DNA of 27,711 nucleotides from Neolentinus lepideus HHB14362 ss-1 (Eukaryota; Basidiomycota; Agaricomycetes; Gloeophyllales; Gloeophyllaceae), in the NCBI GenBank assembly GCA_001632425.1, contig KV425669.1:1-27711 (forward strand), read 5' to 3'. Shown here piece after piece: positions 1-10,834 of the stretch. The first letter of the stretch is position 1. Each line of letters begins with the position of its first letter. Under the pieces are notes generated by a model. The model was given only the letters and a program-made list of their open reading frames with translations, was not told the DNA's origin and did no database searches. The position numbers and the translations under genes are program-made.

Positions 1-1107
1 TCAATCATCTTGTACAATTGACGGGCATCACGGAATGGGGCATCAGCACCATACTGCGCCGCAGATGATGCCCATATACCCAAGAGTGTGTCGATCTTCT
101 TGGCGGACATCTGTTCCTGAGTAAATAGAAAGTCTGCCAACTCAAAGGCAGCTTTGTTCGCATATGGCCGCCAAGGATTGTCATAAGCAGATGCTGGAGG
201 CGGCGATGAAGGTGGCGACTCTGAAGAGGGTAGCGACTGCGCCCGTTTTGGCTTTGACATTGGCTCTGTCGGCGGTGGGCTAGGTGGCAAAGGTTGTCCT
301 TCCGGAGTGCAGGGCGTCCCTACCAGTGAAAATGTCATTTAGAGCATCACGAGAAGGGTGAATCTATGCGTACATACCATTTAAGTCGGGGTGGTGGATT
401 GTCTGTATGCGACATGGGTCGCCACTGGTAGCAGCATCGACTCTGTCGGGATGGAAGCTGCCTGTCGAGCTGTTGCATGCTCTATCCTCTCGATGATCCG
501 CAATGTCTTCCTCCTCGTATGGGGACAGCTCTTCATCGGAGTCCTCATCAATCGGAGCAAAAGGATTCATGTCGGCGTAGTCATAGAAATGGGGATGGAA
601 TATGTTATCTGCATAATCAGGAGCACTGCCGAATATCGAAGAGAGGGGGGACGGTGCTGATTGGGCACTGTTGTCATCCTTGCAGCACTCTACATTCGGA
701 TCAGGTGTTGTTAAACAAGACACAGAGGCTGATCGAAAAAAAAATATGTTCGTGGACTCCGAGTCAGAGGGAGCCACAGTATTAGGCTGATCGTAAGGTT
801 CCAAGGGTGGGGAAGTGCGCTCGGAAGGCTCTAGCACCTGTGGAATGATGGGTGGGGATGGTGGTGTCGATGTAGAAGACCTGCCTCGAGCGGGAGGTGT
901 GAACAGGTGGTTCAAGATTCCGGAGGGCCCAGGATCGGCTGCTGGATTATGGGCCACATTCTTCGGAGGTTTGTAGGGATGTTTTCGTTGACTGTGCTTC
1001 TTTAGTCCTCCTGCACTGCGGCAAGACTTTCCACAGATAGCACATTTGAAGCCAGGTGAAGCGGCTCTCGTTGGGGAGAAAAGACTACGGAGTGGAGAAC
1101 TTATCAT
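1..1107 (-). CDS. Plavaka-type DNA transposase, N-terminal part (cut by window edge)
   Basis: Exon 1 is 1107-378, a 58-base GTATGT...TAG intron is 377-320, and exon 2 runs from 319 past base 1; about 349 residues are visible. Residues 20-43 form a C2H2 zinc finger (C-x2-C-x12-H-x4-H, starting FKCAICGKSC), suited to DNA binding. A long Pro/Ser/acidic linker follows. Exon 2 then gives NPWRPYANKAAFELADFLF and QMSAKKIDTLLGIWA, ending in APFRDARQLYKMID. That block, placed after an N-terminal finger, is the usual start of Plavaka transposases of Agaricomycetes, cut-and-paste enzymes of large DNA transposons. The catalytic domain lies outside the window, so activity cannot be judged. There is no stop or frameshift in the visible part. 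The start is the ATG at 1107, the only one placing the finger near the N-terminus. It is divergent from the coiled-coil gene at 1363. Family call is from memory. Confidence 0.82.
978..1050 (-). other. C2H2 zinc-finger coding segment of the transposase
   Basis: Residues about 20-43 of the transposase. The ligands are Cys22, Cys25, His38 and His43, with a short basic run (KHPYKPPK) directly after. All four ligands are present, so the finger is probably functional. Confidence 0.8.
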
Positions 1108-1362
1108 TAGTGCCAGCGTCCAGATAGTATTATAGATAAATCAAGCAGAATCGCGCTTGTACTAGTACTATTGCATGACTTAGACAAATCTACAGGATTG
1201 GACTAGTAGCGCCACCATACGGCAACTTGAAAGTTTGCGTAAGTTGCCGTATTGAAGTTCCTTTCAAGCCACGTCAGCACTACTTTCACTGACTCCAATT
1301 CGACAGCACAAACACTCACCATTCGGTCTTTACTCCAATCAGCACTTTCTTTAGTTCAGTGG
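1108..1362. promoter_or_regulatory. Divergent promoter region between two element genes
   Basis: These 255 bases separate the start codons of the transposase (minus) and the coiled-coil gene (plus), and so must hold both promoters. An A/T-rich stretch near 1125-1140 could act as a weak TATA for the minus gene. A perfect 12-base inverted repeat sits at 1217-1252. No factor-binding site is recognised with confidence. Confidence 0.5.
1217..1252. repeat. Perfect 12-base inverted repeat (hairpin or operator-like)
   Basis: The arms are 1217-1228 (atacggcaactt) and 1241-1252 (aagttgccgtat), exact reverse complements separated by 12 bases. It lies about midway between the divergent genes. It could be a protein-binding palindrome (a transposase or regulator site), a cruciform, or a relic of abutting element ends. 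Confidence 0.85.
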
Positions 1363-4300
1363 ATGATGCAGACGAGGAAAAACTCAAAAACCTACAAGCA
1401 ACCCGACACGTCTTCGGAAGGAGGCGAGGCACTGAAGAAAAAGCCGCGTCGTAGTCCAGAGGAGATCGCAGCAGCTAAAAAGATGAAGGAGATGGCGAAG
1501 GAGGAACGGGAGAGGGAGAAGGAGAGGAAGAAGGTGGAGAAGGCGGAGAGGGATGAGCAGGCCAGAAAGGTCAAGGCCGAAGCAAAGAAGGCTCGAGACG
1601 AACAAAACGCCCAGGTCCAGAGGGAGAAGGCTGCCATAAAGAAGGCGAAAGCGGATGCTAGGAAGACGAAGGAGGACGCTAGGAAGGCCAAGGTGCAGGC
1701 TCTTGTTGACGAAGAGGCCCAAAGGAAGACCGCACAGCTAAACTTGGCTGCCATGGAGGAGGAGGTCGCCGAGGAGGATAGGGAGCGTAGGGCAAATCGG
1801 GTCACTCAGCTGGAAAGACATCATACCCCACGTCCACTGAAGCGATCATATGCTGTAGCAGACTTACGCGAGCATGCAGACTCTGTGGGGTGGTCATCTA
1901 GTCTCTCGGACGTCCCCACTCCCAGGATCCAAGTCTCTCGAGCTGAACAGGGTGCCAGAGCTTCCAACGGTGTTGCTGCTGGTTCTAGAGACACGAGGAG
2001 GCAGACTCTCGATGAGTCTTCGGATGTGGAGATGGACGACCGTTCAAGCCAGCTGTCCGGGCAAAATGATGGGGCAACAATGGGGCTAGATACAGATGAC
2101 TCACAGGATGCACTCCAGTTTCAAGTTCCCAAGAAGACGAAGACATCAGCACAGCGAAACTCTTCCTTTCGTGCTGCTGTCGAAGAGCAGCGCAGCCGAA
2201 TTGCTGATTTGAGCAATGACAGCCGCCTGTTCCGTGGCGGGAAAGGGAAGGGGAAAGAGCAGTCCTTGAGCCAGGCAATCATGGCATACGCGAGATCTGA
2301 AGAGCAAGTAGACCAGAATACGCCTGTGAATCATGGTTGGTACGTCCGGCGGCAGCTCACATGGATCATCACTTCGATTTCACACGTGATTATATCTTTA
2401 GGTCTGATCGCAATCAATCCCAAGTCACTTCTGAGTCGGACACTGGGAAAATGGGAAATGCCCCGCTAGGTGATAAGTATAACAAGTTCGGAGGCAAACG
2501 CAATGCTGCTTTGCTTGGTGGCCAATCCCTTAATTCTCCCCTGGTGACTACTGCTGGACGTGGTCCATTCGTGACTATGAGGAATGGCATTCATGAGCAG
2601 CCAGCACCAGGTCTTTTGTGGTACTACGGTTCGACCAGCACGTTTGGGCATCCCATCGCTAAAACAAATGACGAGCTGCATTCGGAATCTGAGTCTGAGA
2701 ACACTGTGCTGTTGGATGACATGGATCGTCTCGAAGAGGATGAAACCGGTGAACAGGAGGCCGCAAAGGCATCGCCTGAGAAGACACCCATTGCGCGTCT
2801 CGCACAAAAAGTCAGTTACCCTACATTATTTATTACACACATCATCTCATATTATTCTAGAATTCGGTGGCCATCACCAACGCACCCAAATTTCCGGCTC
2901 CGGGTGCCTCTACAAACGATTCTGATGGTGTGCTCGTGACGCCAATGCCAATCAAGCCTCGGAAGCGTACTACAAACATGGTAAGCTCTTTGCGGACGAG
3001 GTCTACCTCTTACGTTGTTGAATGTTCCCATAGATGGCATCGAACATCATTAATCATGATGGGAATGGGCAGGAACTTCGGAAAATAGAGAAATCTCAGG
3101 TAAGCACATACCAATACATAGTGAGATTCACGCTGTATGCGCTGGACTCTTTGCAGCTGTCCGGGAAGCCCACCGACAGGGCAGTCGTCAAGAAGGAAGT
3201 AGTCGACAAAATATCTATTCCCAATGACGATGGCGACGCGATCGTGATTAGCAGTTCAGATGACGAGACCAGTCAGCAAGAGTCAGACGTCGACGGACCG
3301 GTCCGTGCAGGAAAGATCAAGAATAAGGGATTGCCAAACGGGATTGGTGCAAATCCTTTATGGATCCAGGCTTTCATCGCCACGGTTCTTCGATGGATGG
3401 GAACTCGGCCCGATCCATGGCTGATCGACGACAGTCGACTGGTACCTGTACTTCAGGCAGCATATAATCATATTTTCCGCAAGGACTATGGCCCTATCAC
3501 GATCCGCGCGAAGGATGCAATTTACAACCGGGTGAGTGCGAATTATTTCCCCTTAGCCCATATGACTAATACGCTGTCGGCGCTCATAGACGAGGCAAAA
3601 GATCTATGAGTGGAGAAGCGGCTTTGGCACGGCAGCAATTTCCGTCATCGACTCTTACTTCCGAAAGCATGCCGAGGAATATGCCATCTATAGCGCTCGC
3701 GTCGATTTTGCTACAGAGCAACTGCAGAACTGGCGGTTCGTTTTCTCTGATACAAGCCACATCAATCCTAAAGTGAGTTCTCAGCTGCAACGTGATACAA
3801 TGCTGACATATGATAGATGTGGACGGGGGTCTTGTGCTCGCCGTTCGTGTGCAGTACGTTGGCGTATCACTACACCTGCTTCAAGTCCGGGTCAGATATT
3901 CTCCTCAATGAGCTTCTCGATAAAGACGGCAAGGAGATGTTGCCAGTTGGCGCTATTGGCCTCGCAGCATGCGCGGTATGCTCAGTGTTCTCTATTTGTA
4001 TCTCTGCTAACAGCTTCGAAAGCTTGAACGCATCCTAAAGAAGTGGATGAACCGCCAAGCCGGTGTATCAAAAAAGGACGGAAAGACTATCTTGACGGCC
4101 CCCAAGTCTAAAGAGCTAGGAAAAGCTGCTGAAGAATCTGATGACGAGGGAAAGTTCGGCTCTAAAGACTACCGCAACAAGACTCGTGGCTGGACCAGAT
4201 GTGCCGAAGACTTACCATCTGAGGAGCTTCAGCCCCTCATCACGGCTGCGATGGGTGCTGCCGGTGCTACAGCGCGACGCCTGCCCATTCTCAAGGTCTA

Positions 4301-4367
4301 TGATTCTGATGAAGACCCGAGAGCAATGCTCGCAGGACGGGCTCGGAGGAAACACGGTCAAGAATAA
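1363..4367 (+). CDS. Basic coiled-coil, transposon-associated Agaricomycete protein
   Basis: Eight exons: 1363-2339, 2402-2810, 2861-2980, 3034-3099, 3157-3531, 3590-3772, 3817-3975 and about 4023-4367, giving about 877 aa in a phase-consistent model. The last intron's acceptor is uncertain (exon 8 could start at 4014). The start is the ATG at 1363; the frame is open upstream but has no earlier ATG. Residues about 20-170 are a Lys/Glu/Arg-rich predicted coiled coil. The middle is low-complexity Ser/Asp. Residues about 535-556 hold VKKE and IVISSSDDE, which resemble a SUMO-acceptor site and a SUMO-interacting motif. From about residue 575 on lies a compact conserved-looking domain (WIQAFIATVLRWMG, YEWRSGFGTAAI, YHYTCFKSG). 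I associate this kind of domain with genes near transposons in Agaricomycetes but cannot name it, and its function is unknown. Head-to-head placement with the transposase suggests an accessory gene of the same element. Confidence 0.72.
3241..3267 (+). other. Possible SUMO-interacting motif in the coiled-coil protein
   Basis: It encodes IVISSSDDE, a short hydrophobic core followed by Ser and acidic residues, the common SIM pattern. A VKKE tetrapeptide (hydrophobic-Lys-x-Glu) lies about 15 residues upstream. Such short motifs also arise by chance. Confidence 0.4.
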
Positions 4368-5108
4368 GCTAGTGAGTTGTTAGTTATTCATTCGATATTG
4401 CTGTCGTTTTGATGCATAATTCTAGGGTGTCTCCTCCCTGCGCCCATATGGTTCTTATCGTCTCTGGCCTTTCGCACTCTTCGGACGCCTCCGTCACATT
4501 CTGGCCGACAGGCACCGGTCCACTGAATGTCCGCGCTGTCTCCCTTGCAAGTTCTTAGGTGGTAGCTTTTTCATTCCTTACACCGGACTTATTCTGGCTT
4601 AGTGTGTCTGGCGTGCTTGTGGCTGCTCTGTAGTTGATCTTACGAGCGCCTGTAGTACTTATAATTGTCTTAATTTCTTATGATCTGGACGCCTTACGGC
4701 GTATCTGAATTCGCTTAAGAACGTCTAAAGATTGCTTAATCTCAGCCTAAGACAGAACTTAAGATAAACTTTAATCAAAATTAAGTCAGAAAGTCGCTTT
4801 GTAAGACCCCAATAAGGACAACGCGAGATTCGACGAAGATGAAATAAGGCGTCACTTGGCTTAGTTTCGCTTAATTCGTCTTTTTTGTCTTAGCAAGTAA
4901 AATAAGACTAAATAAGATCGTAAGATCTCAAAAAGGCATCTCGGCATTTTGCTGATGCAGGAGCCCTCATTGTGGTTCTTCACATGGCGTCTTCTTGAGA
5001 GAAGCTCGAGCCTGGGTACGACTCCACACACCCGAAGACAGACGACTCTCCTTGTTCTCGTGTCTGCCGTCTCTCAATTTCTGGGTGGTCTTCGACTGAG
5101 GCAAGACA
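4368..5108. other. Gene-free stretch; probable right part of the mobile element plus channel promoter
   Basis: There is no open frame with coding character. It holds the presumed 3' UTR of the coiled-coil gene (about 4368-4640), a CTTA/TAAG-dense zone (about 4650-4930), and from about 4980 a pyrimidine-rich leader of the downstream channel gene. No terminal inverted repeat or target-site duplication could be fixed by eye. Confidence 0.5.
4650..4935. repeat. Cluster of short CTTAA/TAAG motifs, both orientations
   Basis: About 15 copies of CTTA or its complement TAAG occur in under 300 bases, as gcttaag, gcttaat, cctaagac, acttaaga, attaagtc, gtaagac, aataagg, gtcttag, aataagac and gtaagat. 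Chance would give two or three. Left-hand copies are mostly CTTA and right-hand ones mostly TAAG, a loose inverted arrangement. Short repeated motifs of this kind are typical subterminal transposase-binding regions, but that role is inferred. Confidence 0.6.
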
Positions 5109-8100
5109 ATGTCTATTGAATCCAGGCCGTTTTCGAAGAACTACAGGTATACTGTCGTGTGCGACTTGTCAAGTTGCCATTTAACTGATACCTCTCAGCG
5201 GTCTAGTCAATCAATCGGTCGTCGCAGTTGGTCTTGCGGTATTATGCGCGTCGGCCCACGAGTTCATGAAGAGGAAGCGGAGGGGTCACCACCGCGGGGA
5301 GGAGGGACTAGGAAGTGTAGAGTCTTGGGAGTTCGGATAGTGAGTAATCTCAAATCCAGCGGATACGTGTGGAGATACGTGGGCATGACATAGGGAACGA
5401 GCGGAGGGTTAGTTGAGAGTAATCTCGGGGACCAGGCTGGCCAAAAAGATTATTGTGGCGAATAGCAGCTGACACGATATTTCAGCTTGTATCAAGGTCG
5501 TTCGTGGGCAAGGTGTGTCTATGTCCGACATTGCGCTCTGATTATATTCTGACACCTTGCAAGGCATGCTGCTCCTCCAACTCCTCGTGGCTGGCCTCTG
5601 TCATGGGTCAAAGAGGTTTTGTCATTCCCGGACAAGAAATTAAATGAACTGAGAGGCGTCGATGCGGGTGTATACTGCCGTTGGCTGAAAGGCTGTTGTA
5701 CGTCCAAACAGTGGTTTTATGTACCAAATATTCATTTTGACGTGAATCGCGAACAGGGTGGTTTCTCCTACTGCATACGCTTACGACCTTCCCAATCCTC
5801 TTTCCGATTCATGTTGAGTTTGCACCTTCATACGTTTCACCGAAGTCCATGACCCGTGCATCGATAACGTCTCTAGTGGGCTCTGACAAGGGCAAGACGC
5901 TATTATGGATTCACATCTGCTTGTTGTTCTGGGTCACTCTAAGCTGGATGGGCACTTTGTTCTGGATCACTCGTGGCGCGTACAAGATTCGAGCCCAGAA
6001 GATACAATCTGTTGCCGACCGCGTAGCTTCCGAAGCTGAAGCGGAGAAGGACTCGCAATACTGCCCACACCCTCATCCTCAGTTTCCATTTCAGGCCTTA
6101 CCCTCCCTGGATCATGAAAACTGGAGTCGTGGTCTTCGCCTTCGTACGGTCATGGTCACCAATGTTCCGCCACAGCTGCGACTAGAGAAGGAGCTGAAAG
6201 AGTACTTTCAATATTATCTCTCACGACCTCTGGCTATGCCGTCTATGGGATTGACCTACACTACGCCTCCTGGCTTCTGGAACAAAATACTGGCGTTCTT
6301 GTTCAACCGCGCGAAGGATATTCCGGCCAAGTTACCTCTGCCAACGGCTTTCGCGAGAACAGAAACTCAAGAATTTATGACGGGTGCACCAGCCAGTGAT
6401 GCGGCTAGTCGCGTAACGTACGATCCTCCGTCTATAGACCGAGTCGTCATCGCAAGGAAGATGACAGAGCTTGCTTCGTTGCTTGGACGTCGAGAAGATG
6501 TACTTCGACGCTTGGAGACGGCCCACATAAAATTGGCGAAGAAAGCGTTGTCAGAAGTCAGGGATGCTATGGATCAAAAGGAAGCTGCTTTGACACCGAC
6601 TCAACGTTTCATGGATAAGTTTACCTCGAGTCTCCCTTCTAACGTGGATGTGGAGCGAGGACATGCTCGAGACACCTCTGTAGATGGGGAAAGTCGTATG
6701 GAGCTCCTTATCCGCACCTTAGGACCCTTCGTAGATGAATTCGGCTTGAAGCGGCAGGTCAAATGCAAGCCTGGCAAGCTGCACAAGAGTCCACCTGGGA
6801 AGAATCGCGCTGTTGAAATGGACGACCGTGGGAAGAGGGATGAGCAGACTATATGGGATGCGCTCTTGAGTCTGCCTCGAAGCACGCTCGACGCGTTCCA
6901 GCCCCTCATCCATCTCTCAGCTCTCTTCCGTGGGAAGACTGTGCCCTCCATCGACTATTATACTGCGAAGCTGGGCCTGTTGACGGCGCTCATTACGGAG
7001 AATCGGGCACGGGCGATTGCAGACTATGACCCTTGCTCGACGGCGTTCGTGACATTCACTAACCCGAACGACGCGAGGCGGGCGTGCAAATACTTGGCGG
7101 TCCACCCAGAGAATCCACTAGCCTGCCTTGTGACCATGGCTCCCAGCTATGAGGATATCGACTGGAACAGATTAATGAAATCAACGTTCAGGGTCGAGGT
7201 GATACACATTGTTCCTTTATCAAGTTTCGGTCTCATCGCCGTCTACAGTTCCTCAAGGATTGGGTTGTGGACGCCGGTGTTTGGTAAGTACTGCAGCTTA
7301 CCTGTTACATTGCCAATGTCTAAACCATCTTAGGGCGTTTACCGTTTTCTGGCTCCTTCCTGTCTCTTTCTTCGTTACTCTTGTGTCCATCCAGAACGTG
7401 CAGACGTATTGGCCGTGGCTAGTGAGTATAGAATTGTGTTTATCAACGTGCCTTATCAACGTGCCTTGCTCAACGGTGTACAGAACCGATATCTGAGCCA
7501 TCATCCATGGGAGCAAGAAGTCCTTCAGTCCTTCGTCCCGACAGTTCTCATCTCCCTCCTGACAATTAGTGTGCCCCCTATCCTCCTCTTGATCGCCAAG
7601 AAAGCTCACACGATCATCACGCTATCTGCACTTCACGATAAAATCATGACACGATATTACAAGTTTCTGATAGTCAATGTCCTCGTTTTCTTCTGTCTGG
7701 GAACTTTCGTCCTGCAGTCTTTCCTGATCAACTTCACAGAGACTGCTGGAGGCTTGATCAACACTGTCGCAGCGAGTTTTCCAGCTGCCGGTCCCTTCTA
7801 CGTTGGCTGGCGTAAGTAATTTCCGACATTAGTGAAACATACAACTTATGTCTATCAGTGATTTTCACCACCGCTATGCACGGTGGCTTAGAGTTGGCAT
7901 TGTGTGAGTATCATTTGCTCCAAACGTTTATGACTACCACTAAGCGATCCGAGTCCTTTAGTAGGCGTATGCATTTTCATTACGTGTCTATGTTGTCATC
8001 TCTGAGCATGGTCTTAGCTTCCCCTTCTCATGTACCCGAGTACGCGTCGTCAGGTAACCCCTCGTAAGCGTGCCGTCGGTATTCGCCCTCGTACTTTCAA

Positions 8101-10118
8101 CTATTATTGTAAGTGTTCCATAGGTAGCACTCGCGAATGGAGACGGTGACAGCATATTTAACACGCAGATTGGCTTCCCAATCACCTCCTCGTCGTTCAT
8201 ATTCTCGTGCTCTTTGCTGTCTTGAATCCGCTAGTTCTTCCCTTCGGGCTCTTGTACTTCAGTGTGGAAGTTGGTGCGTCCAATGCCGCTTTGTCCAACA
8301 TCGAAAATTCTCACTTTAGCTTAGCCGTCGTCAGAAATCAAGTGGGTTTCCATAGTTCCAGTTCATAAGAGTTATTTCACGGACTCAACATCCGCAGTTA
8401 ATTCATGTTTATGCTAAAAATTACGAAAGCAATGGACAGGTTATGCTCATTCGAATGATTAGGTATTCGTTAGACGGTAAGCGAAATTGGCGAAATTGGT
8501 CAAACGCAACACTAAACATCTATTTGTTTGCAACCAGGCCTAATGTTCTCTCAGGTAACTCAAGTCTTACCGCTCTCAAGATTATTCTCATCTCTTCCCT
8601 CAGGCTATTTTCTTGGCTTACATGACGGTTCTCAAGAAACACGTTAACGTAGGATTAGCCGCTTTTCTCATAGTCTTCACCGCTATTGTGAAGCTCGTGT
8701 ATGTGGAAAACTAAATTTGATCCTCGTCGCTGGTTCCTGACGTATAGCATAGTGCAACTCGTCTGGTCCGTGCCCGGTTTGAGCACGATGACGTGCTGGA
8801 GGCGAATATTCTATGTGGGACTTCGGACAGCGGCGTACTACCTGACAGCCCTTCAAGCTCATCTCTTGGCACACCGGATCTTGAAGCGCGAGGTCGAGAG
8901 CCTTCTCAAGACTCTCGTATATGGTCCTGGAAGGCCCCTATGAAATTCAACTTTTCCTACGCGACTGTCCCTAGTCGACCAAGGCAGGCCCCTCGTCATC
9001 AACCTATTCCCTTCGGCACACACCGTAGTCTGCGCCCATTCAACCGGCTACACTCATTCGATATTTCTCGGAACCGTGACGTCCAGTTGCACGAGTCAAG
9101 TCCTACTACGGCAGAGCGTGCTGCTATGTCGATGCCTACTTTGGTGAGGACCACTTCGCCACTTCCCATCGATGAAAACAAGTCGATTGTCTCAAGCCCT
9201 CCCAGCCATGCTCTTGTGACACGCCATCCTCCGCATCCGAAATGGGACGACGAGTCGAATCCTGACCACGCTTATGACAACCCCTATTACACTCAAGCCA
9301 TCCGTAACGTGCTCTGGTTGCCAAGAAATCCTGTGGGAATTCTCGACCTCGATGACACTGTTGACGTTCACAAGGCGCTCACGAGTGAGCCTGGAGCGGA
9401 TCAATTGAGTGAATGGCCGTCAGAACAGATGGCATCTGTTGCCTCCAACCTCTCCATACTGGGACTATCAACCATCGCCAGTTTCTCCAATACCGACCTG
9501 GATCGCAACTCCCTTGCGCCTTCAAGACAGCTTACGGGTGACGAAAACATCAGTTTGCGCAGAGGACTGGCTAGACGAGTGGACGCCATAGAGAAGGAGG
9601 GTGACGTCGAGGTTGCTCGACAGCCATCCTCAGTCTTCGGTAGACAAAGGACGAGGAGTGGACACCGTACTCCCTCAACCTCGAGCAGACAGGGCTCCTT
9701 AGGCTTAGGTCCCCCTCCTGTTTTCTCTGGGATGCGATCCTTTTCATCAGGATCCGGACCGAGACCAAGACCGCAAAGGCGGACCTCATCCATCTTGTCT
9801 ACAACCGACCCCAGAACTCATCCCCGCTCTCTTTCTGCAGACCAGAACGTTGATCAGCGGCCAGACTTCCATGCGCAGGCAGAATTTGCGAAGTCCATGC
9901 TGTCCATGACGTCTCCGCCGCTTCCTGAATCGAACGGGGACGAGGAGCTGCCTGGAACCTCCGCGATCTCGACACAAACAGCCGTTATGCATGAAGTTAT
10001 CAAGGAGGAGCAGGAGGCAGCTGAAGATAGGCTGGAGAGGGAACAGAAGGAGGCGAATGCCAATGCTAAGGTGGGCAGCTCGTGGTGGACTTCATGGATG
10101 TTCAGGAGAGCTCCATAA
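5109..10118 (+). CDS. CSC1/OSCA-like (DUF221) osmosensitive cation channel
   Basis: Seventeen exons: 5109-5146, 5199-5339, 5486-5512, 5564-5697, 5757-7198, 7249-7283, 7334-7421, 7484-7811, 7859-7903, 7962-7966, 8018-8108, 8169-8273, 8325-8341, 8398-8476, 8538-8554, 8604-8698 and 8753-10118. All phases agree, giving 1350 aa. The family (yeast Csc1, Phm7, Rsn1; plant OSCA) makes membrane cation channels gated by osmotic or mechanical stress. Visible in order: the N-terminal membrane domain (WEFGYLYQGRSWAR, ELRGVDAGVYCRWLKGC), a large cytosolic domain (about residues 200-590), then the multi-pass channel domain (WVVDAGVWAFTVFWLLPVSF, KKAHTIITLSALHDKIMTRY, FYVGWLIFTTAMHGG, RRQVTPRKRAVGIRPRTFNY, LIRMIRYSLDG). 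The C-terminal tail of about 450 residues is Ser/Pro-rich and probably cytosolic, with LWLPRNPVGILDLDDTVD, a motif I recall from fungal members. It is convergent with the dismutase gene. Confidence 0.9.
7441..7466 (+). repeat. 13-base perfect tandem duplication inside a channel-gene intron
   Basis: The unit tatcaacgtgcct occurs twice head to tail (7441-7453, 7454-7466) within the intron 7422-7483. It lies between donor GTGAGT and acceptor CAG and does not alter the coding sequence. It is probably a replication-slippage product. Confidence 0.85.
7962..7966 (+). other. 5-base microexon of the CSC1-like channel gene
   Basis: Exon 9 (ending 7903) is in phase 1 and the next clear exon (from 8018) must start in phase 0, so no single GT-AG intron can join them. 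A 5-base exon taggc at 7962-7966 solves it. The flanking introns 7904-7961 (GTGAGT...TTTAG, 58 bases) and 7967-8017 (GTATGC...CTTAG, 51 bases) have normal sizes and ends. The joined reading gives ELAL-LG-LPLLMYP, matching the family sequence as I remember it. Without it, translation shifts frame and stops soon after. Confidence 0.8.
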
Positions 10119-10834
10119 CATAATATTGGTATGAACGTTCTTTTTCCATTTATTCTTCTCGGATGGTGCATTATGAATACCCTTCTCATACCCCGCATTA
10201 TTAACTTCATTTGGCGACCCTACTTGTATACCATAATCTCCCTTCGTAGCTCTTCTGGTCGTCTTATCTACTCGTCTATGCTATTCCGAGACATAGTCGA
10301 ATGAATATCTTGAAGATTGACCATCATATTCCCTTCGTCTGCACGACAGCGTGATGACCTTATCCTAAAGTGAGACCTCACATTTATAATTTGACGCTCA
10401 TAGTGCTTGCGGTCTACTACGCAAACTTCATAGTTTGCTAAAGCGGCTACCGCAGTTCAAATCTAATTCGACAGGAAGCAAATTAGCGCCTCACACGGTA
10501 AGATAGGAAGCAGAATACAACAAAGCCGCAAGCGAATAAGAGAATATCTGACAGTACTCTTTGCGCCCCAAGTTAGTTTGACTTATAGCACATGGATTTC
10601 CGGTCGTTCTACAGTGCGAACTTTTCGATATCGTATCAGAAAGCAATGCATTTCAGGTACAATATACATTTTAAATACAGCAAGGCGTAGACTTCGTTTG
10701 GCACTTTTGTGATGAAATCAAAGAGATGGTCTGAACTCTTAGTAAGCGGTTGTTCTTTTGATATCGTCGGCTTCCTTGCTCCGTCAGTCAGAATTCGACT
10801 CGCCTTCTCCCAGGTACAGCGAAGCTCGGACCGA
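10119..10834. other. Intergenic stretch between convergent genes
   Basis: These 716 bases hold the 3' ends of the channel (+) and dismutase (-) genes. There is no coding-like frame. A small perfect hairpin (gcaaact / agtttgc, 10421-10438) and a neighbouring gcgg-cta-ccgc at about 10443-10453 are visible; together they do not fold as a tRNA. Nothing else is recognised. Confidence 0.6.

Noticed and set aside
1252..1362. Upstream extension of the coiled-coil protein to 1252
   Set aside because: The extension lacks an ATG (it begins with TTG inside the palindrome); the first ATG in frame is at 1363.
7858..8067. Apparent frameshift/truncation of the channel gene after GGLELAL
   Set aside because: A 5-base exon at 7962-7966 with normal flanking introns restores the frame and the family sequence, so the gene is better read as intact.
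10421..10475. tRNA-like look: hairpin with a CAT in the loop followed by gttcaaatct
   Set aside because: The hairpin loop is 8 bases with a 5-bp stem, the bases around ttcaaat do not pair as a T-arm, and no acceptor stem or D-arm can be drawn.
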